A DNA stretch of 64,000 nt from 4572-13 sp964594065 (lineage in GTDB: Bacteria > Planctomycetota > Phycisphaerae > Sedimentisphaerales > Anaerohalosphaeraceae), in assembly GCA_964594065.1 (NCBI GenBank), contig CAZQKX010000014.1:3059-67058 (forward strand), written 5' to 3'. Under the pieces are notes generated by a model. That model had not been told where the DNA came from. It did no database searches and saw only the letters and a list, made by a program, of their open reading frames with translations. Of the stretch, positions 1 to 8,005 are shown in pieces. A program made the position numbers and the translations under genes. How positions within the stretch are numbered: the first letter of the stretch is position 1; every line of letters starts with the position of its first letter.

Positions 1-260
1 TGGAGAAAACGAAGCAGTTGAAGATCCCCGCCGGCAGTCAGCATGGCAATGTCATGCGGGTCAAGGGACAGGGCCTGCCGGATGTACGAAGCGGACGCAA
101 AGGCGACCTGCTGGTACAATTGACCGTTGAGATACCCAAAAAACTTTCAGATGAGCAGGAAAAACTGCTGCGTGAATATGCCAAAACCGAGGAAGTGGAT
201 GTTAACTCTGAAAGTAAAAGTTTTTTCAGAAAAATAAAAGAGCACTTTAATAATAAATGA
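1..260 (+). CDS. dnaJ: Chaperone DnaJ, C-terminal end (5' truncated by window edge)
   Basis: The reading frame is open from the first bases, so the gene starts before the window. The visible part matches the DnaJ C-terminal substrate-binding domain: LKIPAGSQHG, then a GxGLPDxRSGRKGDLLV motif, then VEIPKKLSDEQEKLLREYA, the usual end of bacterial DnaJ (Hsp40). It would stimulate DnaK ATPase and deliver unfolded clients. The last ~25 residues are charged and not conserved in the family. grpE follows 34 bases downstream, so this is a dnaJ-grpE chaperone operon. The family call is secure; the full length cannot be judged. Confidence 0.9.
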   Translation, partial: EKTKQLKIPAGSQHGNVMRVKGQGLPDVRSGRKGDLLVQLTVEIPKKLSDEQEKLLREYAKTEEVDVNSESKSFFRKIKEHFNNK

Positions 261-261
261 G

Positions 262-289
262 GCAATAGACGGTAGGCAATAGGCAATAA
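262..289 (+). repeat. Short AGGCAAT-type direct repeat between dnaJ and grpE
   Basis: The spacer holds three imperfect copies of a 7-base unit (AGGCAAT). A similar string lies in inverted orientation at 30232-30256, between archease and rtcB; TAGGCAATAGGCA is common to both. It looks like a simple periodic intergenic repeat. No function can be assigned. Confidence 0.5.
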
Positions 290-294
290 AAATC

Positions 295-891
295 ATGGCT
301 GACAAAGATTTAAAAAAAGCGAATAAGAAAATCAAAGAGCTGGAAAAGAAACTGGAAACGCTTGAAAATCAGGTCGAAGAACTGACTGCCGAAAAGCTGG
401 ATGTGTTTGAACAACTCCAGCGGGTCAGCGCCGACTATGCCAACTTCCAGAAGCGCGCACCCAAACAGATCGCCGACTCAGTCGCATACGAAAAAAAAGC
501 AATCCTTCGTTCGCTGCTGCCGTCGGTGGATAACTTTGAACACGCCCTTTCACACGCATCCACCGCCGGCGGCGAAGAAGCGATGGATAATATCATCAAG
601 GGAATTCAGCTTGTCTTTGACCATATGCTGGACGCACTGAAAACGCATGGCGTCAAACGCATTGACGCACTGGGTAATCCGTTCGATCCAAATCTGCATG
701 AAGCGATGATGCGCCGGTCCGAGCCGGACAAAGAAGACAACACGGTGCTTGAGGTATACCAGGCCGGGTACATGGTCAACGACCAGGTGCTGCGGCCAAG
801 CAAGGTTATCGTCAACAAGATCGAAGAAGAAAAATCAGGCGAAGAAACCGAAGCCGAGCAAACGGAAGATAATAACGAGCAGGAGTCTTAG
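295..891 (+). CDS. grpE: Nucleotide exchange factor GrpE
   Basis: Cytoplasmic cofactor that releases ADP from DnaK. At 198 residues it has normal GrpE length. Residues ~1-45 form a lysine/glutamate-rich coiled coil, followed by the conserved core with RVSADYANFQKR, LLPSVDNFEHAL, and the C-terminal beta-domain signature EVYQAGYMVNDQVLRPSKVIV. The tail is acidic. It sits between dnaJ and an FmdB-type gene that starts 3 bases after its stop, so the three are probably co-transcribed. The start fits the family; no strong Shine-Dalgarno is visible, only an AT-rich repeat spacer. Confidence 0.97.
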   Translation: MADKDLKKANKKIKELEKKLETLENQVEELTAEKLDVFEQLQRVSADYANFQKRAPKQIADSVAYEKKAILRSLLPSVDNFEHALSHASTAGGEEAMDNIIKGIQLVFDHMLDALKTHGVKRIDALGNPFDPNLHEAMMRRSEPDKEDNTVLEVYQAGYMVNDQVLRPSKVIVNKIEEEKSGEETEAEQTEDNNEQES

Positions 892-894
892 ACG

Positions 895-1203
895 ATGCCG
901 ACTTATGACTATAAATGCGACAACTGTGACCATGTTATGGAAGTCTTTCAGTCCATCACGGCGGCGGCGAAGAAAAAATGTCCCGAATGCGGCAAACTGA
1001 AACTCAAACGTCTGCTAGGAACAGGCGCGGGGCTGATTTTTAAAGGCAGCGGATTCTACGAAACTGACTACCGCAGCGACAGCTACAAAAAAGCCGCCGA
1101 CAGTGACAAACCAAAATCCGATTCTTCGAAAACCGACAAAAAGAAGGAAACCAAAAAAGTTGACAGCAAGCCTGCCATCAAAAAAGATAAGAAACCTGCC
1201 TAA
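895..1203 (+). CDS. FmdB-family zinc ribbon protein
   Basis: The first ~50 residues are the FmdB/CxxC regulatory-type zinc ribbon: MPTYDYKCDNCDH, then KKKCPECGKLKLKRLLGTGAGLIFKGSGFY. The two CxxC pairs should bind one zinc ion. The rest (~residues 62-102) is a low-complexity lysine/aspartate/serine tail that could contact nucleic acid. The name comes from a putative regulator of methylamide metabolism, and the true role of most members is unknown. It is translationally close to grpE (3-base gap), suggesting a proteostasis or ribosome-related context. Family confident, function not. Confidence 0.85.
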   Translation: MPTYDYKCDNCDHVMEVFQSITAAAKKKCPECGKLKLKRLLGTGAGLIFKGSGFYETDYRSDSYKKAADSDKPKSDSSKTDKKKETKKVDSKPAIKKDKKPA

Positions 1204-1224
1204 GGATTCAAAAATCCAGAGTGT

Positions 1225-2184
1225 TTATTCATCTTTTTTATCATAATAGTTTTTAAACCAATACTCCTTGAAATAAGAGGCTGCAGAATTATGATATGGA
1301 CAGATGAAGGGGGACCCATTAAGTATAAAAGCATCGTCAGTTAAGTCAAAGGATTGAAACGATTTTCCAGTGAAGTATTCATTCCATTCATATTGTTGCG
1401 GATTTCTTTCATAAACACCACCTACTGGACATACTTCTAGTGGAAATGTTTTATATGGAAGGGATTCATATGTTATATATACTTTAATGATTCCGGATAT
1501 CTCTTGAAAGTCATAAACGTCAGGAATCTGACCATTATTATCTTCCATATATGCAATAAGTGCTTGTGTTAAAACCTTTATCCTTCTATCACATGCACTA
1601 TGTGCATAATACCCTGTCCAACCGTGAAGAAGAGCCCCTGTTATTATATACGGCAGTAAACACATCGAATACACTAAGAATAAAGCAATTCCATATTTAA
1701 GTTTTGTTTTATTCTTCCAAGAATTAGTAATTAAAAGTGAACTTAAAAATAGAAATAAAAAGCCGTATATATTCCATCTCAGAAAAAGAAAACCACCTTC
1801 TCTCCAACCTATACCCCAAAAAGTTGGACATGGGCCGCCTAATCCCGGGAGCGGTGCAGTTGTAATAGAAGATGCAAATAACCCAAACAGAAAAAACGAT
1901 ATTGCAAATAAAGGGATAATGGCAATAGAACACAGAAAAGATTTTTTCCATCCAAAAAGAAAATATTTATGGATTAAAATAAAACAAAACACGAACAACA
2001 AGAGCAACGAAACTGGAAGCCACCATATAAACTCAGCTGGAGGTGTTATTGGAGTTGAAATGTACTTTGCAATACCGTGAGCATACGATTGAGTTGAAAG
2101 AAAAAGAAAAAAGAAGAAAACGAAGAATGTTATAATAGTTGTTGATGTTTTCTGTTTTATCTCCAAATCTTCCATGTGAATCAT
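1225..2184 (-). CDS. Polytopic membrane protein with pseudopilin-like C-terminal domain, unknown function
   Basis: A 319-residue protein with about five hydrophobic helices in the first ~200 residues and a soluble C-terminal part. That part contains CDRRIKVLTQALIAYMEDNNGQIPD followed by two Cys-Pro elements (VCPVGGVY, FICPYH), reminiscent of the globular domains of planctomycete pseudopilin-like (type II secretion G-like) proteins. The ATG at 2184 overlaps the stop of the upstream hydrolase as ATGA, implying translational coupling; a second ATG lies three codons in. The gene is clearly more AT-rich than its neighbours, which suggests acquisition or weak selection. I do not recognise the family. 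Confidence 0.65.
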   Translation of the reverse strand: MIHMEDLEIKQKTSTTIITFFVFFFFLFLSTQSYAHGIAKYISTPITPPAEFIWWLPVSLLLLFVFCFILIHKYFLFGWKKSFLCSIAIIPLFAISFFLFGLFASSITTAPLPGLGGPCPTFWGIGWREGGFLFLRWNIYGFLFLFLSSLLITNSWKNKTKLKYGIALFLVYSMCLLPYIITGALLHGWTGYYAHSACDRRIKVLTQALIAYMEDNNGQIPDVYDFQEISGIIKVYITYESLPYKTFPLEVCPVGGVYERNPQQYEWNEYFTGKSFQSFDLTDDAFILNGSPFICPYHNSAASYFKEYWFKNYYDKKDE

Positions 2185-2720
2185 TTAATCAACTTCGCCA
2201 ATTCGCGGAATTTTTCGTGTTTTGAATCCCGAAGCAGCTCAAACAGGCACATTTCAGTGGAGGTCAGGATTGCCCCTTCTTTGCCCATGCGGCGTAAGGC
2301 TATTTGTTTGTTTTCCTTTGTCCGCGAGGATGTCGCATCGCTGACAACATGAACCTCTATGTTTTTCTGCATTAAATCCATCGTGGTCTGAAACACGCAA
2401 ACATGTGCTTCAATGCCGCAGACGATCGCGGTTGCAGGTTTGATCGCATCCAGTTTCGCTGCAAATGTTTCTTCGCCGCAGCAGCTAAAACTGGTTTTGT
2501 CGACCGGCTCGGCCTGGCAAAGCAAAGACTGCAGTTCATGTACGGTCGGACCGAGAACGTTGGGCACCTGCTGGCACCAGAGAATGGGAATATTCAGTGC
2601 ATTGGCAAGCTTGATGAGGATCGCGGAGTTGCTGACAACCTGGTCCTTGTCGGCCATCAGTTTTTGAAGTTTCTCCTGCACATCGACAATAATCAGGCAG
2701 GTCTTTTCCGGGGTCAACAT
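2181..2720 (-). CDS. Isochorismatase-family cysteine hydrolase
   Basis: A 179-residue alpha/beta hydrolase of the isochorismatase/nicotinamidase superfamily, closest in style to the short YcaC-like group. The catalytic triad is visible: D13 in IIVDVQ, K75 in VDKTSFS, and C108 in CGIEAHVC, which is preceded by the usual cis-peptide region. The substrate is unknown; members act on isochorismate, nicotinamide, ureas or amides. The downstream membrane protein overlaps by 4 bases. GGAG-like bases precede the ATG at 2720. The fold call is firm; the specific reaction is not. Confidence 0.85.
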   Translation of the reverse strand: MLTPEKTCLIIVDVQEKLQKLMADKDQVVSNSAILIKLANALNIPILWCQQVPNVLGPTVHELQSLLCQAEPVDKTSFSCCGEETFAAKLDAIKPATAIVCGIEAHVCVFQTTMDLMQKNIEVHVVSDATSSRTKENKQIALRRMGKEGAILTSTEMCLFELLRDSKHEKFRELAKLIK

Positions 2721-2740
2721 CCGTGTCTCCTCTTTTTAGA

Positions 2741-3721
2741 TTACTCTATAACCCGCTCGACGTGAATTGTCAATTGAACGGTCTTGTTTTGTTGATCGTA
2801 GTCACCGGCCAATGTTGGAATCGACAGCGACGGATACCCGGACTCATCCAGTTGGGAATCGTCGTCATTTTTGGCAAACGCCGAATCATTCTTCTGGTTT
2901 GCCGCCGCATAGCGAGACGCCAGCCGATCAAACATCTGTGGACTGTCCTCAAACACCAGCGTTGTGATCTGTTTGGCCTGCGGCTCGGAGATTTCGATCG
3001 CTTCATCATTGGTACCGGGGCCGGGGATCTGCAACGTCACTGTCCGGCACTGGGCCCGAACCGGCGTCAGTGAATCCAGGAGTTCGGCCACTTTTTTGGG
3101 AGAAGCCTTAATGTAAAAACGGGTAACATTGGCGGCCCGCTCCGGAAATGCCTGAGCCAACAGGCCCTGCTTATCGATCGCCTCTTTAATAGTCGTGCTG
3201 ACGGGCATGTATTGATCCGTTTTCAGGACCAGTACACCGTTAAACGGCAACTCACTGGAAAGCGCCGGCAAAGCGTCCGAACTCGGCACCGGTTTAGTCT
3301 GGCTAATCGTAGTGTTCGACCGATCATAATCAAGCGGACCATCAACGGGCTGTTTGAATATCTGAAATACAACCACCGCCAAAAGCCCCAAAGGCAGCAG
3401 CAGCATCGCCGCAGACGCCATCAATCGACGGGCAAAAAGATGAGTCGTCGCCGCTGATATTTTCGAATTATCCGATACACCATTGAGAATTGACTTTCGT
3501 TCCATTTCGCAGCGAATATCATCGAGTAGATTTTCAGGGGCGGTTTCGACCGGCAAGGCGTTTAATGTCTGCTGTTGATGCTTTAACGCCTTGACACGAT
3601 CCTGCACCAGCGAGTCATGCTGCATCAGACGTTTCAACTCTGTCTCCTGCCGCTGGGTGGCTTCGCCGTCCAGGTAAAGACTGATCAATTCATCCATTTC
3701 AATTTTATGCTCTTCGTTCAT
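2741..3721 (-). CDS. Membrane anti-sigma factor partner of the ECF sigma factor
   Basis: The N-terminus (MDELISLYLDGEATQRQETEL) resembles anti-sigma/zf-HC2 domains, but the HxxxCxxC zinc motif is missing, so a zinc-less anti-sigma fold is likely. One membrane helix spans residues ~101-122; about 200 residues then lie outside the cytoplasm and could sense a signal. The start codon overlaps the stop of the upstream sigma factor gene by 4 bases (ATGA), typical of co-translated sigma/anti-sigma pairs. Regulated proteolysis would be the expected release mechanism. The assignment rests on context plus topology. Confidence 0.72.
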   Translation of the reverse strand: MNEEHKIEMDELISLYLDGEATQRQETELKRLMQHDSLVQDRVKALKHQQQTLNALPVETAPENLLDDIRCEMERKSILNGVSDNSKISAATTHLFARRLMASAAMLLLPLGLLAVVVFQIFKQPVDGPLDYDRSNTTISQTKPVPSSDALPALSSELPFNGVLVLKTDQYMPVSTTIKEAIDKQGLLAQAFPERAANVTRFYIKASPKKVAELLDSLTPVRAQCRTVTLQIPGPGTNDEAIEISEPQAKQITTLVFEDSPQMFDRLASRYAAANQKNDSAFAKNDDDSQLDESGYPSLSIPTLAGDYDQQNKTVQLTIHVERVIE

Positions 3722-4332
3722 GTCAGCACCGTTTCCAATAAATCCCGCAAAGCAGTTCTGGCCCGGCTAAGTCTGCTCTTGACCGTTCCGTACTCAATGT
3801 CAAGCACATCAGCAATGTCCTGATAACTCATCTGCTCAATGTCCCGCAGAACCAGAATCGTTCGGTAGTCGGCCTGAAGCTGTCCGATCGAATCAATGAT
3901 GCGCTGCACCAATTCTTTCTGCTGGACGATTTTGGCCGGATCATTCTTTTCCGAATCCGCCAGAATCGAAGCCAGACGCTCTCTTTGCTTTTCAAGGTTT
4001 TCGTTTGTCGCATCCAGCGACACCGTTGAGAGCTTGAAACGCCGACGGCAATGATTCAGCGTCAGGTTGACGCCCACGCGAAACAGCCATGTATAAAAAC
4101 TGCTTTTGCCGCGAAACGTATGAATGCTCTCTAATACTTTGACAAACGTATCCTGAGTAAGTTCCGCAGCATCATCCCGATTTGAACAAATTTTAAGAAT
4201 TGTGTTATATATCCTATCCTGATACTTAACAATCAGACAGGACATCGCTTCCGAGTCGCCGTGCTGGCACTGGCGAACTAACGCTGCATCATCTAAGCTT
4301 ATGTTTTCCTTGTGTTTATGAAATAAATTCAA
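3718..4332 (-). CDS. ECF-type RNA polymerase sigma factor (RpoE-like)
   Basis: 204 residues. Region 2 is at ~15-95, including LVRQCQHGDSEA, DDAAELTQDTFVKV and FYTWLFRVGVNLTLNH. Region 4 is at ~145-200 with a helix-turn-helix (MSYQDIADVLDIEYGTVKSRLSRAR). It lacks regions 1.2 and 3, as ECF sigmas do. The anti-sigma gene follows with a 4-base overlap. The upstream region holds two possible promoters (see 4359-4399). The regulon and inducing signal cannot be read from the sequence. Confidence 0.95.
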   Translation of the reverse strand: MNLFHKHKENISLDDAALVRQCQHGDSEAMSCLIVKYQDRIYNTILKICSNRDDAAELTQDTFVKVLESIHTFRGKSSFYTWLFRVGVNLTLNHCRRRFKLSTVSLDATNENLEKQRERLASILADSEKNDPAKIVQQKELVQRIIDSIGQLQADYRTILVLRDIEQMSYQDIADVLDIEYGTVKSRLSRARTALRDLLETVLT

Positions 4333-4358
4333 AACTCTTTTCCTGTCTTACAGCTATT

Positions 4359-4399
4359 ATGATAGTTATTTTTGGAAAAAATTGTCACTGGCGATTATA
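4359..4399 (-). promoter_or_regulatory. Candidate promoter region of the sigma/anti-sigma operon
   Basis: On the minus strand GTGACA (4383-4388) and TATCAT (4359-4364) are 18 bases apart, 27 bases before the ATG. A perfect TATAAT also occurs at 4394-4399, but its -35 is poor. It is unclear which one is used, and the pair could instead be read by the ECF sigma itself. Confidence 0.35.
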
Positions 4400-4443
4400 C
4401 ACAATAAGCCCGATTCAGAACATGTACAGATTTTTTTTGTTTT

Positions 4444-4968
4444 TTAAGGCCTGAATTGGATTTTTGCTACATCATTAAATCGTCTATCGCCAGCCGAGCA
4501 CGTTACTTCGAGCAGGTAGCTCTTTTCGGGCTGCGGCGAAAAACCCAGCGGCAGGTAAAACTCATAGGATCGCAGATAATCTTTCCAGTGCTGATTATTG
4601 TCGGTCGGGTCGGTCAAATCGTAATCCGGCCAGATGACCAGACGTTTGCCCCGCGGATTTGAAGACAACGGTTTATAGTCATACAGCTCAAACCGAAAAA
4701 CACAGAGTTTTTTCAACTGGGAATCATAGGCATCCAACAGTTCCGCAAATGTTTTGATCTCGCTTTTTTGAGAATCACCCTCCGAGACAACAAAATCGGT
4801 CAATGCAGAAATGCGTACGCGCTGAATGGCAAAATCCTGCGGCGGTGACGAGGAGAAGTATGGCGCCACGGGGTTTTCGCAGCCGGAAATAAAAAATCCC
4901 ATCACTGCGATCCATGCCGCCAGGCAATTTGAACAAATGAAAAAGATGTGCTGCTTATAGATCTTCAT
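4444..4968 (-). CDS. Predicted lipoprotein, unknown function
   Basis: 174 residues with an N-terminal hydrophobic stretch ending in a lipobox, FISGC, with C30 as the acylated residue. The mature part has no domain I recognise; it contains several aromatic and proline-rich strands and probably folds as a small beta domain outside the cytoplasm. The start lies within the end of ribBA (14-base overlap), so it is the last gene of the lipoprotein-pgsA-ribBA set. The coding call is supported by the overlap, lipobox and codon pattern. Confidence 0.7.
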   Translation of the reverse strand: MKIYKQHIFFICSNCLAAWIAVMGFFISGCENPVAPYFSSSPPQDFAIQRVRISALTDFVVSEGDSQKSEIKTFAELLDAYDSQLKKLCVFRFELYDYKPLSSNPRGKRLVIWPDYDLTDPTDNNQHWKDYLRSYEFYLPLGFSPQPEKSYLLEVTCSAGDRRFNDVAKIQFRP

Positions 4969-6193
4969 CCAATAAATGCCCGAATCGGTTTTTTTTCGTT
5001 TGCAGGTACTTCAGGTTATGTTCGCTCGGCTGTGCCTTAAGCGGGATCTGTTCGGCCACTTTGATGCCGTACACCTCCAGGCGGGAAATCTTTTTCGGAT
5101 TATTGGTCAAGATGCGCACGTTGGTTAATCCCAGATCCCGGCAGATCTGTGCACCGATGCCATAGTCCCGCTTGTCGGCCATAAAGCCCAGTTTTAAGTT
5201 TGCATCGACGGTATCCAACCCCTGCTCCTGTAGTTTATACGCATGCAGCTTATTGGCCAGCCCGATGCCCCGGCCTTCCTGCCGCAAGTAAATTAAGGCT
5301 CCTTTACCTGCCTCCTCGATCATTTTCATGGCAGTGATCATCTGGTAGCCGCACTCACATCGCTGCGAGTGAAAGAGATCGCCCGTCATACATTCCGAAT
5401 GAACGCGAATCAAAACAGGCTTATCGTGTTGGATAACGTTGCCGTTTTCATCCAGATCCCCAATGCCGCCCTTGCACAAAGCCAGGTGCGGTTCGGTAGT
5501 GCCGGGGCTTTCATAGCCGACCATTTGAAACTCACCGTAATCAGTTGGCAGTTTAATATGCTGAATTCGGTGGATATGCTGCTCTCGCTGCAGTCGATAC
5601 TCCACCAGTTTAGCGATCGAGGTCATCTTCAGGCCGTGCTTTTGGCAATAGGGTTCCAGGCTGGACATGCGTGCCATGGTTCCATCGTCATTCATGATCT
5701 CACAAATAACACCGGCCAGCTGCAGCCCGGCCAGTTTCATCAGGTCAACGGCCCCTTCGGTTTGGCCGACACGCACCAGCACACCGCCATCGCGCGCGCG
5801 CAGCGGAAAAATATGTCCCGGCCGTGCCAGGTCCTCGGGTTTGGATTTCGGGTCGGCAGTGACACGGATGGTTTTTGCGCGGTCGGTCGCGCTAATACCG
5901 GTGGTAATACCGTCGCGGGCATCAACGGTCACGGTAAAGGCCGTGCCTAATCGTGCGGTGTTTTCCACACTTTGCGGGTGCAGATTCAACCTGTCACATT
6001 GGTCGCCGGTCAGCGGCAAACAGATCATGCCCCGGCCGTGAGTCGCCATGAAATTAATGATTTCCGGAGTAGCAAACTCGGCCGCACAGACCAAATCCCC
6101 CTCGTTCTCGCGGTCCTCGTCATCGACCAGGACGATCATCTTGCCCTGCTTCAACTCTTCCAGAATATCCGGTATTTCACAAATCATGCTCAT
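4955..6193 (-). CDS. ribBA: Bifunctional DHBP synthase / GTP cyclohydrolase II
   Basis: Catalyses the two entry reactions of riboflavin synthesis: ribulose 5-phosphate to 3,4-dihydroxy-2-butanone 4-phosphate, and GTP ring opening. Residues ~1-200 are RibB: VDDEDRENEGDLV, THGRGMICLPL, HIFPLRARDGGVLVR. Residues ~205-400 are RibA: zinc cysteines in HSECMTGDLFHSQRCECGYQ, RQEGRGIGL, and NNPKK near the end. The length of 412 is normal for the fusion. It follows pgsA by 20 bases. No FMN riboswitch is seen upstream, as expected for an internal operon gene. Confidence 0.97.
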   Translation of the reverse strand: MSMICEIPDILEELKQGKMIVLVDDEDRENEGDLVCAAEFATPEIINFMATHGRGMICLPLTGDQCDRLNLHPQSVENTARLGTAFTVTVDARDGITTGISATDRAKTIRVTADPKSKPEDLARPGHIFPLRARDGGVLVRVGQTEGAVDLMKLAGLQLAGVICEIMNDDGTMARMSSLEPYCQKHGLKMTSIAKLVEYRLQREQHIHRIQHIKLPTDYGEFQMVGYESPGTTEPHLALCKGGIGDLDENGNVIQHDKPVLIRVHSECMTGDLFHSQRCECGYQMITAMKMIEEAGKGALIYLRQEGRGIGLANKLHAYKLQEQGLDTVDANLKLGFMADKRDYGIGAQICRDLGLTNVRILTNNPKKISRLEVYGIKVAEQIPLKAQPSEHNLKYLQTKKNRFGHLLDEDL

Positions 6194-6213
6194 GCCGCAA
6201 TTGTTCCCACTTA

Positions 6214-6828
6214 TCAGAATTCCTTTTTGCTGTCACTTTCGAATCGCTCAATATACCGGACTCCCCGCCAAATGTAAACAAAAGTTGCCATCAAGGCCCA
6301 AAAAGCGGTCATCCACCATAAAATACGTACCAGAGGGGACCAAAGTTCCATTTTTGCTGCAACTTCCGGCCCGATGAGGATGGATAAAACCATGCAAATC
6401 TGGAAAAAAGTCGAGGCTTTACCCGCCCAGACGGGCTTGATATGGACGCTGTCGGTTAGAAAATAGGTCACCGCAAATCCCAACAACAGCAGCATATCTT
6501 TTCCGATGATCAGCACCACTACTGTCAGCGGCAGGCGAAATCCCACCACCGCAGTCTGCTCCAACGCAAGGATCACGCTGGCGCAGGTGATCATGAGTTT
6601 GTCGGCCAGCGGGTCCAGAAAGGCACCCAGCGGCGTGGTTTGTTTTTTGACGCGTGCCAGATAGCCATCCAGTGCATCGCTGGCCGCCATGACCGCGAAA
6701 ATGCCCAGCGCAGCCCACCGCATTGAAAAACTGTATGCCGGATTGGCCGCCTTAAGCAGACACATCACAAACGGCAGAATTAAAAGAATCCGTAATATCG
6801 TAACAATATTCGCTAAGGTAAAAAGCAT
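6214..6828 (-). CDS. pgsA: CDP-diacylglycerol-glycerol-3-phosphate 3-phosphatidyltransferase
   Basis: Inner-membrane CDP-alcohol phosphatidyltransferase making phosphatidylglycerol phosphate. The signature is complete: DALDGYLARVKKQTTPLGAF followed by LDPLADKLM, i.e. D-G-x2-A-R-x8-G-x3-D-x3-D. Several membrane helices follow. The frame is open to 6894, but I chose the ATG at 6828 (MLFTLANIVTILRI). It has AGGA about ten bases upstream, starts 4 bases after the preceding lipoprotein gene, and removes an unconserved cysteine-rich extension that overlaps that gene. Confidence 0.92.
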   Translation of the reverse strand: MLFTLANIVTILRILLILPFVMCLLKAANPAYSFSMRWAALGIFAVMAASDALDGYLARVKKQTTPLGAFLDPLADKLMITCASVILALEQTAVVGFRLPLTVVVLIIGKDMLLLLGFAVTYFLTDSVHIKPVWAGKASTFFQICMVLSILIGPEVAAKMELWSPLVRILWWMTAFWALMATFVYIWRGVRYIERFESDSKKEF

Positions 6829-6832
6829 CGCG

Positions 6833-7930
6833 CTAATCCTGTGCTTCCTGGCATTGGGGCAATTTTTCAAACATAATCGGGACAAATTCGTCAAACGGCA
6901 TTTGGCTTTGTTCGTAATCGGACAGCAATTGATAGAACGGACCTGTTAATGTCAAGCCGCTCGAAGAAAGCCCATCAACTCTTGCTTCATATCTCTTTTT
7001 CAATTTTTCATCATCTTTAAGGAACATGCTCATTCGATGATCTAATGCTCTGACCATACACTCATAAGTAAATGTAACCGGCTCTTGATATGTCTTGACC
7101 ATGGGCTTGTCTTTTCCGGCAAGGTAGTATCCTTTCAACTTCTCAGCATAAGGGATATAATTTTTTTTCACAATATCATTGGCGATTGAATGCAGATACT
7201 CATGGATATTTAAACGATAAGAATAGGCACCGGGGCTTTCAACATTGTAATAGTAGTTTTCATAGCCGGCACCAATCGCATGATTGTGCCTGTCAAGCAA
7301 ATCAGGTATATGGATAATCACAAAGCTGTCTTTCCGGGGCATCCGTAAATACTGCCATAAAAACGTCATCTCATGTTCCATGCCGGGGATATCATACTTG
7401 TTAATTTCTTCAACATAAGCAGGTTTGACATCGTTCCATATGCTTTCCAAATTAACCGTTTTCCAAAAATCGTTTAAAACATCAGGAAACTGCGAAAAGG
7501 CTTGAAGTGCCCACGGATATCCAACTTCATGATCCGGCCGAATCCGTCGGAATGGAAAATCGGCACTAAGACTGACGGCGTAGTCCTGATACACAAACGT
7601 ACCGTAAGGGTGTTCTTTGTAGAATTGCTTCCATTGGCGAAGCTTTTGGGGATGTTTTGCCGCAGTGTCGCTGACGAGTTTGCGAACGCGCACGCGAACC
7701 GGATGCATCTGTTTGCCCTCGGCTTCCTCGTCAAAACCGGCAGCATTTAAAAAGGCCATAACCGTAAAAATTCTCCGGTCAGCCAATACCGCAAAGCCAT
7801 CTTTTCTGATAATTTCATCGGCATGAGAAAAGACAGCCGGCTTAACAATAACATTCGGCCCGGCGGCATTATGGCAACCCGACAACATCGCCACTAAAAA
7901 AACAGACAATAGCCAAATTTGTTTCTTCAA
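6833..7930 (-). CDS. Lipoprotein with HEYLH metalloprotease-like motif
   Basis: 365 residues. The signal peptide ends in lipobox MLSGC (C19). The mature protein carries HEYLH at residues 243-247, the HExxH form of zinc metallopeptidases, inside a predicted helix (YRLNIHEYLHSIANDI). A downstream glutamate-rich helix (YQEPVTFTYECMVRALDHRM) could give the third ligand, as in gluzincin-type folds. It is similar in layout to DUF4932-like periplasmic proteins, but I cannot name the family with certainty. Four bases separate it from pgsA, so the two are probably co-transcribed. Confidence 0.7.
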   Translation of the reverse strand: MKKQIWLLSVFLVAMLSGCHNAAGPNVIVKPAVFSHADEIIRKDGFAVLADRRIFTVMAFLNAAGFDEEAEGKQMHPVRVRVRKLVSDTAAKHPQKLRQWKQFYKEHPYGTFVYQDYAVSLSADFPFRRIRPDHEVGYPWALQAFSQFPDVLNDFWKTVNLESIWNDVKPAYVEEINKYDIPGMEHEMTFLWQYLRMPRKDSFVIIHIPDLLDRHNHAIGAGYENYYYNVESPGAYSYRLNIHEYLHSIANDIVKKNYIPYAEKLKGYYLAGKDKPMVKTYQEPVTFTYECMVRALDHRMSMFLKDDEKLKKRYEARVDGLSSSGLTLTGPFYQLLSDYEQSQMPFDEFVPIMFEKLPQCQEAQD

Positions 7931-8005
7931 TGCACTTTTCCTCCCAAAAAAGTCTCTCCTTATTTTATCATTTACATAATAATCAGAACACTAATTCAGA
8001 ATTCA

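Noticed and set aside
5369..5950. Long plus-strand frame opposite ribBA (193 codons)
   Set aside because: Shadow of the ribBA codon pattern on the other strand; no ribosome site or family motif.
4955..6213. FMN riboswitch for ribBA
   Set aside because: The gap to pgsA is only 20 bases and cannot hold one.
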